The translations under genes were made by a program, and so were the position numbers. The notes below the pieces were generated by a model that had not been told where the DNA came from, ran no database searches, and saw only the letters and a program-made list of their open reading frames with translations. A stretch of DNA of 64,000 nucleotides from Oscheius sp. JU75. Lineage: Eukaryota; Nematoda; Chromadorea; Rhabditida; Rhabditidae. Where the stretch lies: assembly GCA_037178855.1 (NCBI GenBank), contig JASJZC010000002.1:1364001-1428000 (forward strand). Reading direction: 5' to 3'. Shown here piece after piece: positions 11,465-22,487 of this stretch (its first letter is position 1; each line of letters starts with the position of its first letter).

Positions 11465-11769
11465 TGAAAGTCACTTATTGAAACTTTTATTCAGTGACTC
11501 ATTTTTCGAGACACTCATCGAAAGCCGATTCATAGACTATTGGAGTGTCCCTTGATCTGTTTGTGTCATCGCAGCACTCAACTGATCATGTGTTCTCAGC
11601 CTATTTTTCAAAGTGGACCTAGGATAAGCACCCCTCCCAGCTGTTCATACCCTCGAACTCTCTGCCTCTCTTGATTCCCGACTCCTTACACTCGTAATTT
11701 GTCACTCACTTCCTCGCCCGTTCTATTCCTTCTTCTTTTTTCTTGCCCTAGAGTAGTCAGTTCCAGAAA
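11465..11769. other. Short intergenic spacer
   Basis: The 305 bases between the 119-aa gene and the MATH-BTB gene are pyrimidine-rich toward the downstream end (TTCTTTTTTCTTGCCC). No repeat or frame stands out. It probably holds the MATH-BTB promoter. Confidence 0.4.
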
Positions 11770-13096
11770 ATGTGTGATAGCTACGGTACTCTTCGACTTG
11801 ACCTGATCTCCTCAGACACGATCTTGACCGACTCTATGGGAGAGGATGGGGAGGTAAACTACAAGGGAGACGATCTCAGTCAGACCGAGCTGGATATCGA
11901 CTTTATAACCTGGTAGGGGAGACTGAGCCAGAGAGACAGAAAGACTTTCAGTTCCCTGCGCCAACACTACCGTTACCGTCGTTCTCTGAAAGACAATGCC
12001 TGTCGTATCCTCCAAAACGAAGCCACTCTCGAATGCTTTGCTCCCAAGGATGAGCTAGACAAGGGCAACAAATGGAGAATCAAGGCTCACATTACGCTCA
12101 GAGTCGGAGGGGAAAATGTCCTAGATGTGAGTTTTTGTCAGCTTTTTGACGAGTCAACAATAACATATCTCTGGCGAAAGGTAAACACTCGTCGCAGTGT
12201 GACTCCTATAAACATATCAGCTGACAGAAAGACATTTATGTCAGTCAAGAAATCTTTCCAGGAGAGGGTTGACTTTGATAGCAAGAGAACAAGCTACAGC
12301 ATTGGACTTGCATCAATCAACGGGTCCAGCGGCACAGTTTTTGTCGACTTTGTGCAAGCCTTTGCACTTTGGTGAGTTCAGAGAGTGGAACATCTGTCTC
12401 TCCGTCTTTATATCTCTTTGTCTCTCTGACAGCTGCTCAATTGCATTTTTCAACCTATCTTTCATGATTTTCAGTGCCGCTCCACGAGTCAACTTGACCA
12501 GCGAGACCGATCTCCGTGACTTTCCCCTCGTCACTGAGGGAGTCAGATTTTACGTCAATCGCGGGGTAAACCCGTATTCGCTCGGCAGCTATCGAAGCTT
12601 TCAGTTTCTTGCATCGATCTCTCCCGTCTTCTATTCCATGTTCTACGGCGAGTTCATTGACAAAGAGAAGCAGTCGATCGAGATGAAGGACATCTCGAAG
12701 GAACAGATGGAAACATTCCTTCAGGTCATCCACGGGGCGACCACAGTTACTAGTAAGGGAGACAGAGAGAATACGAGAAGAGAGAGGGATTCAGAAATCA
12801 ACGTGGAATCGATGCTAGAGATGGCTGACAGGTTCTGTATTGAATGGCTCAGAGCCAAGTGTGCCGACGTCATTATTAGGCTCTCACAGAAGAGTCCGGC
12901 CAAGGATTACACCGGATTCTATGACCGTCTGGAGCTGGCTGATCGCTGGAAGTTGGCCAAGGTACAGGCTCATCTGGTGGAGAAGATGGACAAGTCTCGA
13001 CTCTCTGCCTTAACCGAGGAAAAGATTCGGGTCTTTGAGCCGGATACCTGTCAACTGCTGTTGGCACAAGCTGTCAAGCATTTGTCTACGAAGTGA
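11770..13096 (+). CDS. MATH-BTB domain protein (BATH family)
   Basis: Likely substrate adaptor for a Cullin-3 ubiquitin ligase: the MATH domain would bind the target and the BTB domain the cullin. Four exons (11770-11912, 11952-12371, 12475-12752, 12795-13096) give 380 aa. Residues about 10-185 form the MATH-like half, seen in WRIKAHITLRVGGENVLDVS and the closing SSGTVFVDF strand. Residues about 195-305 form the BTB domain, with the hallmarks VTEGVRFYVNRG, SPVFYSMFYGEF, MKDISKEQMETFLQVIHG and VESMLEMADRFCIEWLRAKC. A helical tail follows. An acceptor-like CATATCAG inside exon 2 was rejected because the uninterrupted frame continues the MATH domain. Intron 3 contains an ACAGAG tract. The BATH family is greatly expanded and fast evolving in nematodes. 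Confidence 0.87.
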
Positions 13097-14004
13097 TAAT
13101 GAAAAATGGTTTATTGGAAGCAAACGGAGACTGAGGCAGAAAAAGAGACAGATTTTGTTGAATTCCAAGTGGAACAGAGTTATTCATTAACTTATCACAC
13201 ACTGACTGTTTAGTTTAGAGGGAAAAGGAACCGCTCATGCGTCCTGGGTGATGCCGAGAGACGACGAAACAGAAAGACAGGGAGACAAAGGGACAGAGGA
13301 ATAGAGAAATAGATACTATTGAAACAGGAAGGTTTGATTTACTTTGGTGAAATTTTTGTGTAAAATCTTAGGAGTGATGGCCAGGTGCTTGAGGTCGAGA
13401 GAATCCATTTTGGAAGTATAGGAGCGAAAACTGTTGCCTTGTCAAAATTGATAGTAGCGTGGCTTCTCCACATACTGTCTTTGTTTCTGACCTACAACTG
13501 TCTCTCTGTCTCTCTTTCCGCTTCTCTGCCTCTCAACCTCTCTGGCTCTCTGTTCCGTTGATCTATACTGCTACTGTGCTCCTTATTCCCATAGTCAATC
13601 ACTAACTATTTTATGGCCTTCCGAACAGATTTTTCAATAGGAACATCTCCCAGTTTCCACTTGCTTTCCATTTCTTCCTCACCCCGAGAGAAACAGAGCT
13701 ATGACTCTCACTGCCGTAGCAATCCTCATCAATACTCTTTGTCCTTCCCCAGGCATCAGCTGCTAGACAGGCCAACACTGTCAGCCTTGAATTCTACTTT
13801 GAATCTCATTGAATCGTTCTACCAAGCTCCTCAAAGAGCAGATGGTCAAGAACTGGAACACTTTTGCAGTTAGAGTCAACTTGACCCTCGTCTCTTTCGG
13901 CAAAACTTATTGTGGATCCAATTCTGAGAGTCACGTCTGCCATTGTGAGCATGGTTTTGAGGAGTGGGAGCTGAACAAGCTGGTAAACTGTGTCTTTCAA
14001 GAGT
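13097..14004 (+). other. Spacer with possible small EGF-like exon
   Basis: Mostly unassigned. The plus strand from about 13,830 to 14,018 reads open through a Cys-rich segment (CGSNSESHVCHCEHGFEEWE) with the C-x8-C-x-C-x2-GF spacing of the second half of an EGF-like module, ending at a stop at 14,016-14,018. I could not connect it to a convincing upstream exon: a candidate signal-like piece near 13,701 shifts frame. It converges on and slightly overlaps the end of the minus-strand galactosyltransferase gene. Confidence 0.25.
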
Positions 14005-15247
14005 TCAAACTTTATTAGATAGAACCCTTTCAATATTCCTTATTTCTTCCGGAGCCTGGTAGTGGAGACTAATAAAATGTGGGTCTACCTGTGCGATATC
14101 ATTTTTCAATGGGTAGAATTTGGATTGTGATGCTGGAGAAGATGTGGCTTCGATTCCGATAGCCTTCAGGCAATTCCCAATCGCCACGTCTTCGAATTCT
14201 CCATACGGACATAATTTTCTATCCGTGTATCCCTTCTTAATAAACACTTCCAAAGCCGCCTTCGAGAGAATATATCCAGAGCCACCAGAATGATAGATTC
14301 CTAGCTTAGTTGACAACTGATAGCCGAGGTAGTGCGGTTCAGAAGGATCGTAGTCGCTTAGAAATTCTCGTAGTCTCTCCATGACGATGTATGTGTCGTC
14401 GTCTGTCTAAAACAAAGAGTTTTGAGAAGAAGTTCAGAACTCTCCTTGAGGTACCAATCAAACTCTGGAGAGATTTCCACGTAAGAGTAATACAAAGCAC
14501 GCATTGACTTGAAGATCAGGTAAGCAAAAGAATCGTCCAGATCGTGGAAGACGGTAGTGAAAGGAATAGTTTCATCGTCTAGAGGCTTCTTCACAAAGAA
14601 CTGGCCATGGTCACAGCGTTTGAGCCAAGTCTCCTGAACAGCGGGTACCTGGAAATGGCACAAAATGTTAAGAGAGACGTTGAGACCCTGACATGACAAT
14701 GGGCCTATAGCTATGCAGCGCTAGATATTATGCTCAACGCCAGAACGGTACGGGTGAGACTAATGAGAGAAACTCATCTCGTTATAACTAGTTCGGGTGG
14801 GCGTGAAAAATAGAGAGAAATGGACGCTCAACTATTCACACAACTGGTGTTATTTATGACATGTCACGCTTTATTTACCAACCTCCACAGATTTTGTATT
14901 ACTCACCCTAGTTTTGTAAAATTTCTCTGCCGTCACCACAAAGCACAAAATGCTCCCAGTCCTTGGTAGTTTCCTGGCAGCCGCAGACGCTACAATTCCG
15001 GTCAAGTTCACACTCGGATCTTTTAAATGTTTAGTTTTTTCGCTGTTGACAGGCACCAAATCCCACTTTCCATCTCCGTGTTGAAAAAATAGATAAATTA
15101 GGACAGCCGATAGGAAAAAGACAGTACAGGTCAGGTATCTCCGGAATCTGCTGGATATTCTGAAACGAATGACTCTGTCTAGACATTAAACAGTGGATAC
15201 CTGACAGAGAGACGAGAAGCCTTGGGAAAACAGCCAGAATAGAACAT
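14005..15247 (-). CDS. GT31 beta-1,3-galactosyltransferase, core-1 (C1GalT)-like
   Basis: Golgi type II membrane glycosyltransferase, most like core 1 synthase, which adds galactose to O-linked GalNAc. Four exons on the minus strand (15247-15201, 15159-14907, 14648-14441, 14402-14005) give 301 aa. A single hydrophobic anchor lies at about 25-42 (TVFFLSAVLIYLFF). The catalytic region includes VQETWLKRC, a DDTY motif near residue 171 (family DDD/DxD metal site) and the C1GalT-type SGGSGYILSKAALEVF and FEDVAIGNCLKAIGIEA. The acceptor of the last intron is chosen at TTTTAGACAG, because it gives canonical splicing and ENDDTY; an acceptor three bases upstream does not keep phase. An AATAAA lies just before the stop, so the 3' UTR is probably very short. 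Confidence 0.82.
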
Positions 15248-15469
15248 TCGAAAATTAAAGAGGGTGAAACATCCCGTCCTCTCCAACATCCCGTCGCCAG
15301 GGTACCGACAATACTTCTTACTTATTCATCTGCCTTCGGGAAGGCAGTGAAACAATGACCAGTATCTATTCTTGAAGCTCTAGCACCTACTTCAAACTTT
15401 CTTAATGTTTAAATGGCATCTAGAAAAAAATGTCTAGAAAAATATGAGGTTATGACTGCACAACTTTAT

Positions 15470-16935
15470 TCATTTTTCATAATATCTGAAAGTAAAATAG
15501 TTGTTATCTCCACCGGCGCTGAAGAAAATTCTCATCATGTTCGAAGTGCTGCTGACCTAAAGTTAGGAATTTTGCTTATTAGGACAGTAACAGACTTACC
15601 TTCTGCATACCTGCTCCCTGGTAGAGCCTAAACATTTTAGCATAATATCAACAAAACAGAAACTTAATCGAGAAATGGTGATGTTTGAGGAAGAAAGGAG
15701 TCGTAGAAGAAAAGTTTCCCATTCAGTTTGTACTCAAGGGATCCCATCACATTTATACCGGGTTCAGTTAGAATGTGGTATTCACAGTACATTTGATTCA
15801 AAGCGGGATGAGGATATCCGGGGGAGTAGATCTAAAAATGTTTGTCTGCGCTCTGAGCCTTGACTTACTGTTCCCGAAGCATTAGTAAATAGTTGGGGCT
15901 GTGTATCACACAGAATCGGTGTCATAGGATCAGGCAATGCTACTGGATCTGCAAGAAGTTAACAAATGAATAGCCTATCCCATCTTATCCTAAAGTTAAA
16001 CGTATCTCTCCAAAACTGACCTTTTTCGCACACCGAGACGATGTTCTTAGATTTTCTTATGGTACACGGGTTGTTAACCCATTTCCCAGCAGTCACATTG
16101 GTATACAAGTTTCCTTTCAATAGCATTAGAACACATGAACCGAGCGTAGTATTCCGCAGGCCTATTTTTTAATGAGGTAAAAATGTAATTCATACCAAAG
16201 TTGTCGTAATCGAACATACTATGATCGTTCCATTTAAAACTTTGTTCCGAAGTTTGAAGACCGAGGTAGGAATAGAGATAATACTGGCTACCATCGGGCC
16301 CCAATCGCTGTGATAAGAATTGAGTATACAGCTGATTTTGCTGAATTGAAAAGACTCTCCCAATCGAAAGCTTAAAGAGTCACCTGCTCTGAATGAATTG
16401 AGGCGAGCGAGCCGTTCAAGGACTGACAGTAGTTTTCAGCCTTGCTCATCGATTCTGTTTCAACTTGTGTGTAACATTTGCCGCGGTAGCGGGCATCGAA
16501 ATTACGACAGGATGTGGCTAGCAATCAGTTCTATTAGGAAAACTTATTAAAAACATACATGGAGGTATTTGGTCAATTTGACAGACGTAACTGCGCTTAT
16601 CAAAGCAGCTACCAGAATACCAGAGGCTAGTTTTTGCATTGAAGTAAACACACGGTCCTGCAGCACTCGGATGTCCTGGCGCAAAGTTTTTGTAAAACAC
16701 CGGGTCCCCATTGTCATGCAGACAGCTAGATGTATCGGTCGTGTTGCAGGTTATACCTAGCCAACAGCTCTCTAATTGTCCAGTGCAATATTCCATAAAG
16801 GCGTTATTGTCCTACGAAAACAAACTTTATAATTTTTTAACTTCTCACCAGTGAGCTTTTAATTTTAAAAAAGCTTCCGTAGCTAAGCTCGCATACCGCG
16901 TATCCTCGGTTACGGACATCTTTAGGGTTTCGCGT
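15470..16935 (-). CDS. C-type lectin / CUB protein (CLEC), 5' end not found, one broken junction
   Basis: Secreted carbohydrate-binding-type protein with CTLD-CTLD-CUB order, as in nematode clec genes. Exons: 16935-16849, 16811-16559, 16517-16384, 16307-16196, 16113-16021, 15948-15869, 15831-about 15664, then about 15628-15601 and 15556-15470. CTLD1 shows YAVCELSYGSFFKIKSSLDN, CWLGI and WYSGSCFDKRSYVC. CTLD2 shows GKCYTQVETESMSKAENYC and GKWVNNPCTIRKSK. The CUB part runs from IYSPGYPHPALNQMYCEYHI to MMRIFFSAGGDNNYFTFRYY. The last stop overlaps AATAAA, supporting the 3' end at 15470. The frame of the exon at 15831 hits TAA at 15664-15666 exactly where it should join KLYQGAG, so there is a frameshift, an unusual splice, or loss of the gene's end. 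I found no signal peptide exon upstream of 16935. Confidence 0.7.
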
Positions 16936-17429
16936 CTAAACTGTCTATTCCTTGTAAAATATTCTCAACTTTACATTTACACACCCATATGACGAGGCAG
17001 AATTATAGTACAAGGGACAATATACGGCTGTTTCTAAAAAAAAAATTGCCGTGAGAAATGGAATGTTTTAACGAGAACGACCGGGGAAGATGACCGCTTG
17101 AAGAGCTTGCCAAAGCTGCAGAAGAAGCATGATGGGAACTGGAATGATAAGACCACCAACAGAGTCAGAGTTTTGGAAAGATAAGGTTGGGAAAACTAGA
17201 GAGAGCAAATCTCTCTACTACTGAAGCGCAATGGTGTCCGTCCATCGGTGTGCCACCATGAGGAAAAGGTGGCAAATCATGGCGTATCAAGAATTAAAGG
17301 TGACATGATGGGCAGGCAGGCGCAGGTCTGTCTGTCTCTCTGTCACTCTGTCTCTCATCCAAACAATTACAACCCATTTTTATTCACCAGTGTAAAGCAT
17401 GATGTCATAAAAAACAGTATTATTACAGT
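16936..17429. other. Spacer between lectin and SXP/RAL-2 genes
   Basis: No gene could be supported. The missing first exon of the lectin gene may lie here. The minus strand has a strong TTTTTTTTTTAG acceptor near 17,030, but the frame behind it is not recognisable. A CTGTCT tract lies near 17,327-17,355. Confidence 0.35.
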
Positions 17430-18206
17430 TTAGGGAGAGGCAGTAGTGGTGGTCTTGCCCTTTCCTCCTTTGTTTCCTCCTTTGTTTCCTCCCTTGTTAC
17501 CGCCCTTGTTGCTTCCTTTGTTTCCGCCATTTCCTCCCTTATTTCCTCCGGATCCTACCATTCCTCCGAAGTCTCCTCCGGGGCCACCATGGCCTCCTTC
17601 AGGTCCTCCGTGAGGTCCACCATGGGACATGAAGACGCTGGGGATGAAGAAGAGAACATCGGCGGCCTATGAGAAACAATCAATGCCGAAGTCAATGTGA
17701 GGCACTTACAGGTCCAGTAGCATTTTTGAAAGCCTTAATAGCCTCATGGAGCTGTTCAGGGGTCTGGTTCTCGTTGGCGAAGATGGTCTGGAGCTGAGTA
17801 TTAGCATCGGCCAGCTGAGCAATGAGGTTGGTGATATTCTGGGCCAGAGCAGTCTTGAAAGCTGTCTCGTTCTTGCGCCATTCGGTCACGTTCTCCTGGA
17901 AAAGAATGTAGTTGAAGGTGAGTGACAGTAACTTACAGTGACTCCCCACTTGGCAGCCCAAGTATCGACGTCAGTCTTCTGCTGGGCAATGGTCTCGTTG
18001 ACATTCTTGACAATGTCAAAGTATTCCTTGGCAGCGGTCTGGTTCAAATCACGGAGGAAGGGAGGGGGAGGGGGTCCGTGAGGACCACGACCTCCAGGTC
18101 CTCCTCGACCTCCTTCATGATTACCGCGTCCGTCGAAGCCTTCGGGACCTCCCATTGGACCACAACTGACCAGGACGAAGAGAGCGAAGCAGGCGATAGA
18201 TTTCAT
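17430..18206 (-). CDS. SXP/RAL-2 (DUF148) family secreted protein, Gly/Asn-rich tail
   Basis: Nematode-restricted secreted protein of the SXP/RAL-2 type; the family contains abundant surface or excretory antigens of unknown biochemical role. Three exons (18206-17937, 17895-17710, 17666-17430) give 230 aa. A signal peptide (MKSIACFALFVLVSCGP) is followed by a Gly/His/Pro-rich linker. The DUF148 helical region then runs from FLRDLNQTAAKEYFDIVKN through ITNLIAQLADANTQLQTIF to LHEAIKAFKNATG. The C terminus is a low-complexity tail built from GGNKGGN-type repeats. A TATA box on the minus strand lies at 18,266-18,274. The middle exon is 186 nt, the same length as in the second DUF148 gene at 57,086-57,874, indicating shared descent. 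The tail has no counterpart there, where Met/His/Gly-rich sequence replaces it. Confidence 0.88.
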
Positions 18207-18265
18207 TTCAAAAGAATAGGAAGGAGAACTGTAACTGCTGATGGGTTGACCTACTCGTTCCCTCC

Positions 18266-18274
18266 CTATTTATA
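18266..18274 (-). promoter_or_regulatory. TATA box of SXP/RAL-2 gene 1
   Basis: The minus strand reads TATAAATAG about 60 bases before the start codon at 18,206, a normal spacing for a nematode gene with a short 5' UTR. Confidence 0.6.
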
Positions 18275-19418
18275 CGGCCGTCCTGCCCCGCCTGACTCAC
18301 GACCACTGATGTTGATCATCGGACCGCCGTCGGGCCCGTGCCAGAGGCGTGATTTCGAGCCCTGATGTTGAACTATCTATTGAGGAAACCTTTGTGCTAT
18401 CACATCAGCACTTTTGATGGCTAGATGACGAAGAGAGATCGTTACCAGGGTGTTCCTCTCTCCCCCCTCTCTATACAGAATACCTACGTGTCTGGAAAGT
18501 AACTGATACGGTTTTACGATCTTTTTGAACGTCAGAGAACGGTTTCCGGTGACATGCTCAGAAGCTTCAGAATGTACCGATACCTGATTGTGAAAGCACA
18601 CACATCGGATATACCCCTCTGTAAAAACATCATTTGTTTTCGGGCAGTTCTACACCAAATTTTGTAATCTTTGATAGACAGAGAAACTGGGGAGCCAGAC
18701 TGGTCGGATTCTTGTTTCGAGACTCCTTTTTCTTCCCTAGAATGTTCTGTATTGTTTAAGTCAGATTATAGTTCCATTCCAACCTTCCCTAGTCCCAGGT
18801 TCGAAGATGGGAGAGGGAGGCTACGGTGTTCAAAGCCCACGCAGTACTCTCTATTCAGATACCACTCTTCATCCTCCCTTTTTCCACTGTTCTGCCTCTC
18901 TGTCTCTCCTCGTTGTACACGAAAAAAAGGGAAAGTCACTTGATCTAATTGGCCTCACTGATTATAATCAAAGAGCAGCAACACCTCTAGCTTCTAATTG
19001 AATTCAATTCCATATCTAATATACAAATGCATGTTCAGCATCAGTCCAGAGTCTGAAGATCTGAGGAAATCTGATGGCGATCTTGTTGTGGTACTTTTCC
19101 ATGGGAATGTCTCATGTTCTTTGGATCTAGAAAAGTTTGGAGAGAAATTGAGAGTGACAGTAACAGTGACAGTGAATTTCAAGTGAAATCCCCTTCAGCT
19201 TGTCTTGTTGACCTGAAATCGAGAAAGGTCTGAACGAAGCTTGAGTAAACAGATGTCCACTTGACGCTAACTATAGCCCATGGTGGGACACTGCTCCTCT
19301 AACCGGATACCGTTTCTTTGGCACTGACCGACCGGTAATTGGCCCCGCAGCTGACCGGTTGCCCGCTGGCAGGTTCATTCTCTTTTATCTCTTCCGCTAC
19401 TTTTTACTTTTAGAAGCT
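18275..19418. other. 1.1 kb intergenic region
   Basis: No supported gene. A divergent promoter region must lie here, because the SXP/RAL-2 gene points left and the secreted proline-rich gene points right. A short (ACAGTG)-type tract sits at 19,152-19,180. A frame near 18,671-18,943 runs through CTCTGTCTCT sequence and is not convincing. Confidence 0.45.
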
Positions 19419-22025
19419 ATGAGACTTCTTCTTCTACTCTTTAGTTTAATCTACAGTGCACTTCCGTTTGATGTTCAGGTGAGTCGAGGTCGGTGGGTTC
19501 AATGAACACGACCAGGGATTAGGCATACGCATGCGAATTATCGTCCGAGCTTGGTTCACGGGTGGTTCGTGTAGGAGGGGAACAGTCATTCTCTGTTTCA
19601 CTTGTCAGACAATTCTTATTTTTAAGCAAGAATCGTTTGACGCTGTTCCGGACTGTGATGCCGACTTCGCTCTTCACGCTTTGGCCCTCATCCAAGCCAA
19701 AATGGCTGACTTACAGAGACTACAGCAAATAGAAGCCATTCTTGCCTCATGGTACAGTTCCTCCGAATAAACATACACTTGTTTAGTAATAAACCGATGC
19801 TGCAAAAGCTGACAGAGGCTTCGATTAGACTCCTACACAAGGGGGTCATTCCCAGTCAGTTGCAAGAACAGCTACATCAGTTGGCTTCTGTCAGGAAGAA
19901 GGCAAAAAGAGAGAAGTACATCAAGCTGGAAGAGGAGGCTCCAAGACAGTACAGTGAGGTGACTCTTAGAATAGACCCCACTCAAAGTAGAACTTTAGGT
20001 GATCAACTACATTGGTCAGATCAGTACGAATGACTCTCTGAGTGGCAATGAGAAGTTGCTCTATATCCAGAGCCGACTCTTTACTCTGAGATCTGAAGAG
20101 AGACTGGAACTGAGGCGTCTGCTGATGGACCAACCGTCTACAGTAGGGCAAGCAATTTTTTGGAAACGGTATAGTTCAGGCAGCTCCCGTACTTCCACAA
20201 AAAATAACCGCTCCTCCGGCCTTACCAGTGGTGAAACTTCCAAGTTTTTTCCAGACTGCTGCACCATCTATTCCTATCAGAAAGGACCTGTTTAACAGGG
20301 TTCCTGAGAGTCCACTGGTAGGTTGACTGTCTCCCTGTTTTTCAGTCAAATTTTAGTCCAAGCTCAACTTCTCCGTCCCACCTTCCTTCGCCATACCCAG
20401 TGCCAAGGAAGTCGATAACTTGCTCTTCTCCAGTCAAAAAGTTTTATCTGAGAGAGTACAATTACCCTCTCGTGTATCACCCAGTCAGCCGTCTGTCTTT
20501 ATCAAAACTGTCCCGATGGGAGTCCAAGAGCTTCCAACCAGAACTGAATCGGAAGTCAGCCCATCCAATCCATTGGGAACACCGATTTCTGCACAGGTCC
20601 TGACACAGGGAAAGATGGTAATTCCGAGAGAAAGAGAGATAGAGAGACAGAGGCTCTTCCTTTAGGGAACTGGACTAGAAGACGTCGACCTTCTTAAGAG
20701 TCGGAACAACATCTGGTCAGAGGCTGCCAAGTTCTTCGACCAGTCCACCAACATCCCTCAACAGATCCGTGAATTTATCCAGAAACATGCCGGTCTCTTA
20801 AAGGGCAATCCCCAAATGATGGCTGGACTAACAGTTCCAGCCAATACTTTCCCCCTTCCAGCTGGTGTCTACGAGCAGCTGAACAAAGCTTATAGTGGTG
20901 GGTTTACCGATTCTTTTTGAGGCTAACGAGAGTCATAGGAACTTCAGAGAGGCGATACCTACCCACTAGACAGAGAGACGCAGTGATTCCTGAGATCAGA
21001 TACCGAGGTCTGGATAGGTTCGATACTTTCTTAGACAGGTTCGGAAGTAAGGGCGACCCTAACAGTCGGTCAGTTTTTACAGTCTAAGTCGAGTGACCCT
21101 GAGTTCCAGACTGATCACCGCAGCTATAACAGACCCTGTTAGGCCTCTGTCTTCGGAAAACCAGGCTCGACCTAGAGAAGAGGGTAGGGTACCTCCTCCG
21201 GCTCAGGGAACTAATGGTCAAGTGGAAGTTCAAGGAGGATTTGTGCAAGTTCCCGACAGAGCGCCGTGAGTGACAATGACAATGACAGTGACCATTTCAT
21301 TCAGTGGCTTTGTGCAGTTCCCGACCTACAAGCCAGCCCCTCCAGCAGCTCAAGAGACAATCGTTCTCCAAGGACATTCAGGTGACTCATACTCTTGGCT
21401 CGAAATAATAATTTTATAGGTACCAAAACAGTTCTCCCCGGAGACAAGTACCCTAGCTTCCCATCAATTGGTAAGTCTTTGGTTGGGGTGAAATGCCGAG
21501 TACAACTACCCTATTGGGAACCGGTTCTTGCAGGCTCGAAAAAAAGGGAGTTCCCATTCCGTGGGCATGAGTCAGATGTTTGTTTTGAGCCTATAGACGA
21601 TTGTCATGGGTGATCAGAGAATTTTACTGTCATAGGCAGTGGTACAGGACAGACAACAGTACAGAACAGTAGCCTGTTTCTGTCTCTCTCCCTCTCTTAG
21701 TCACTAGAGTAACCAATGGTCTCTCGACAGAGAACAGTATCAGTCACAAACTATCCAATCACTCATTTTTTCAGACATCTCCAATGACAAACTTCCGGAA
21801 GATAAGTACCCTGGTCTCCCCTTTCGAAGTAGCATTCTAGACAGTCTCTCAGCCAATACTGTGTGTTCAGATACGACCCTGCCACCACCTCCTCCAACGA
21901 CTAGTCTGTCCTACATAAGCCCAGATGAGATAACCGGGTCGAATCGCTACCCAAAGGAGCCTTACAATGTGATAAGTGGCAGTCAACGTCGATTTATCAA
22001 GGTTGATGTACTGAATGAGCACTAG
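19419..22025 (+). CDS. Large secreted proline-rich protein, unknown function
   Basis: Twelve exons (19419-19478, 19609-19751, 19787-19958, 19999-20142, 20180-20317, 20357-20617, 20666-20897, 20939-21068, 21110-21265, 21305-21381, 21420-21470, 21775-22025) join in phase to 604 aa. An N-terminal signal peptide (MRLLLLLFSLIYSALPF) is followed by a helical region of about 180 residues rich in Gln, Leu and Arg, then Pro/Ser/Thr-rich sequence. Near the C terminus a short motif repeats: PGDKYPSFPSIG and PEDKYPGLPF. Only two Cys are obvious, one early and one late. A TTTTTACTTTTAG acceptor lies five bases before the start. I recognise no family; an extracellular matrix, cuticle or eggshell role would fit the composition but is only a guess. 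A further small exon in the 304-nt last intron cannot be excluded. Confidence 0.65.
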
Positions 22026-22487
22026 ATAAATAATGAGAGACGGAGAGATATACCTGCTCGATATCCTACCCCATCCTGGGGTCCGGGCAGCGACGATGTC
22101 CAAGTAGTTTTCACTTTTCTTGTCTGACGAAACAGAAGCGACGAGTGTATCTGATAGTAGTTTCCGAAGTACGCTAATTGTAGTTGTCCCAGCAATTCTG
22201 TCCAGAAGGTACTTTTTCACGCGACTCGTCCCTTAAGAGATGATCGTCGTCAGAGCCTAGCCAGTAGTCTACTCTTAACAGGGAGGACATAGACAGAGAC
22301 ATTGTTTCTTTCATTGATACACGTGCAATGATAATACCGGGAAGAAGTGATAAGCCTATGCAAAGAAAGAGGAGGGCTACAATCGATTCTGCAGGACAAA
22401 GGATGATGCAAAGAGTGGAAGGAATGGGCGAAGACTTTGTTGGAATGAGTAGAGATCATTATTAGAAAGGCAGATAGGGAAATAGGA
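22026..22487. other. Convergent intergenic region
   Basis: This 460-base stretch separates two convergently transcribed genes and should contain both 3' ends. AAATAATGAG at 22,026 and GAGTAGAGATCATTATTAG near 22,446 are the only AT-rich blocks. I see no gene. Confidence 0.4.

Noticed and set aside
12180-12222. Possible 40-nt intron in MATH-BTB exon 2 (GTAAAC to ATATCAG)
   Set aside because: Removing it shifts the frame, while reading through continues the MATH domain.
22040-22220. 117-codon minus-strand frame opposite the end of the secreted Pro-rich gene
   Set aside because: It is antisense to the last coding exon and has no supporting features.
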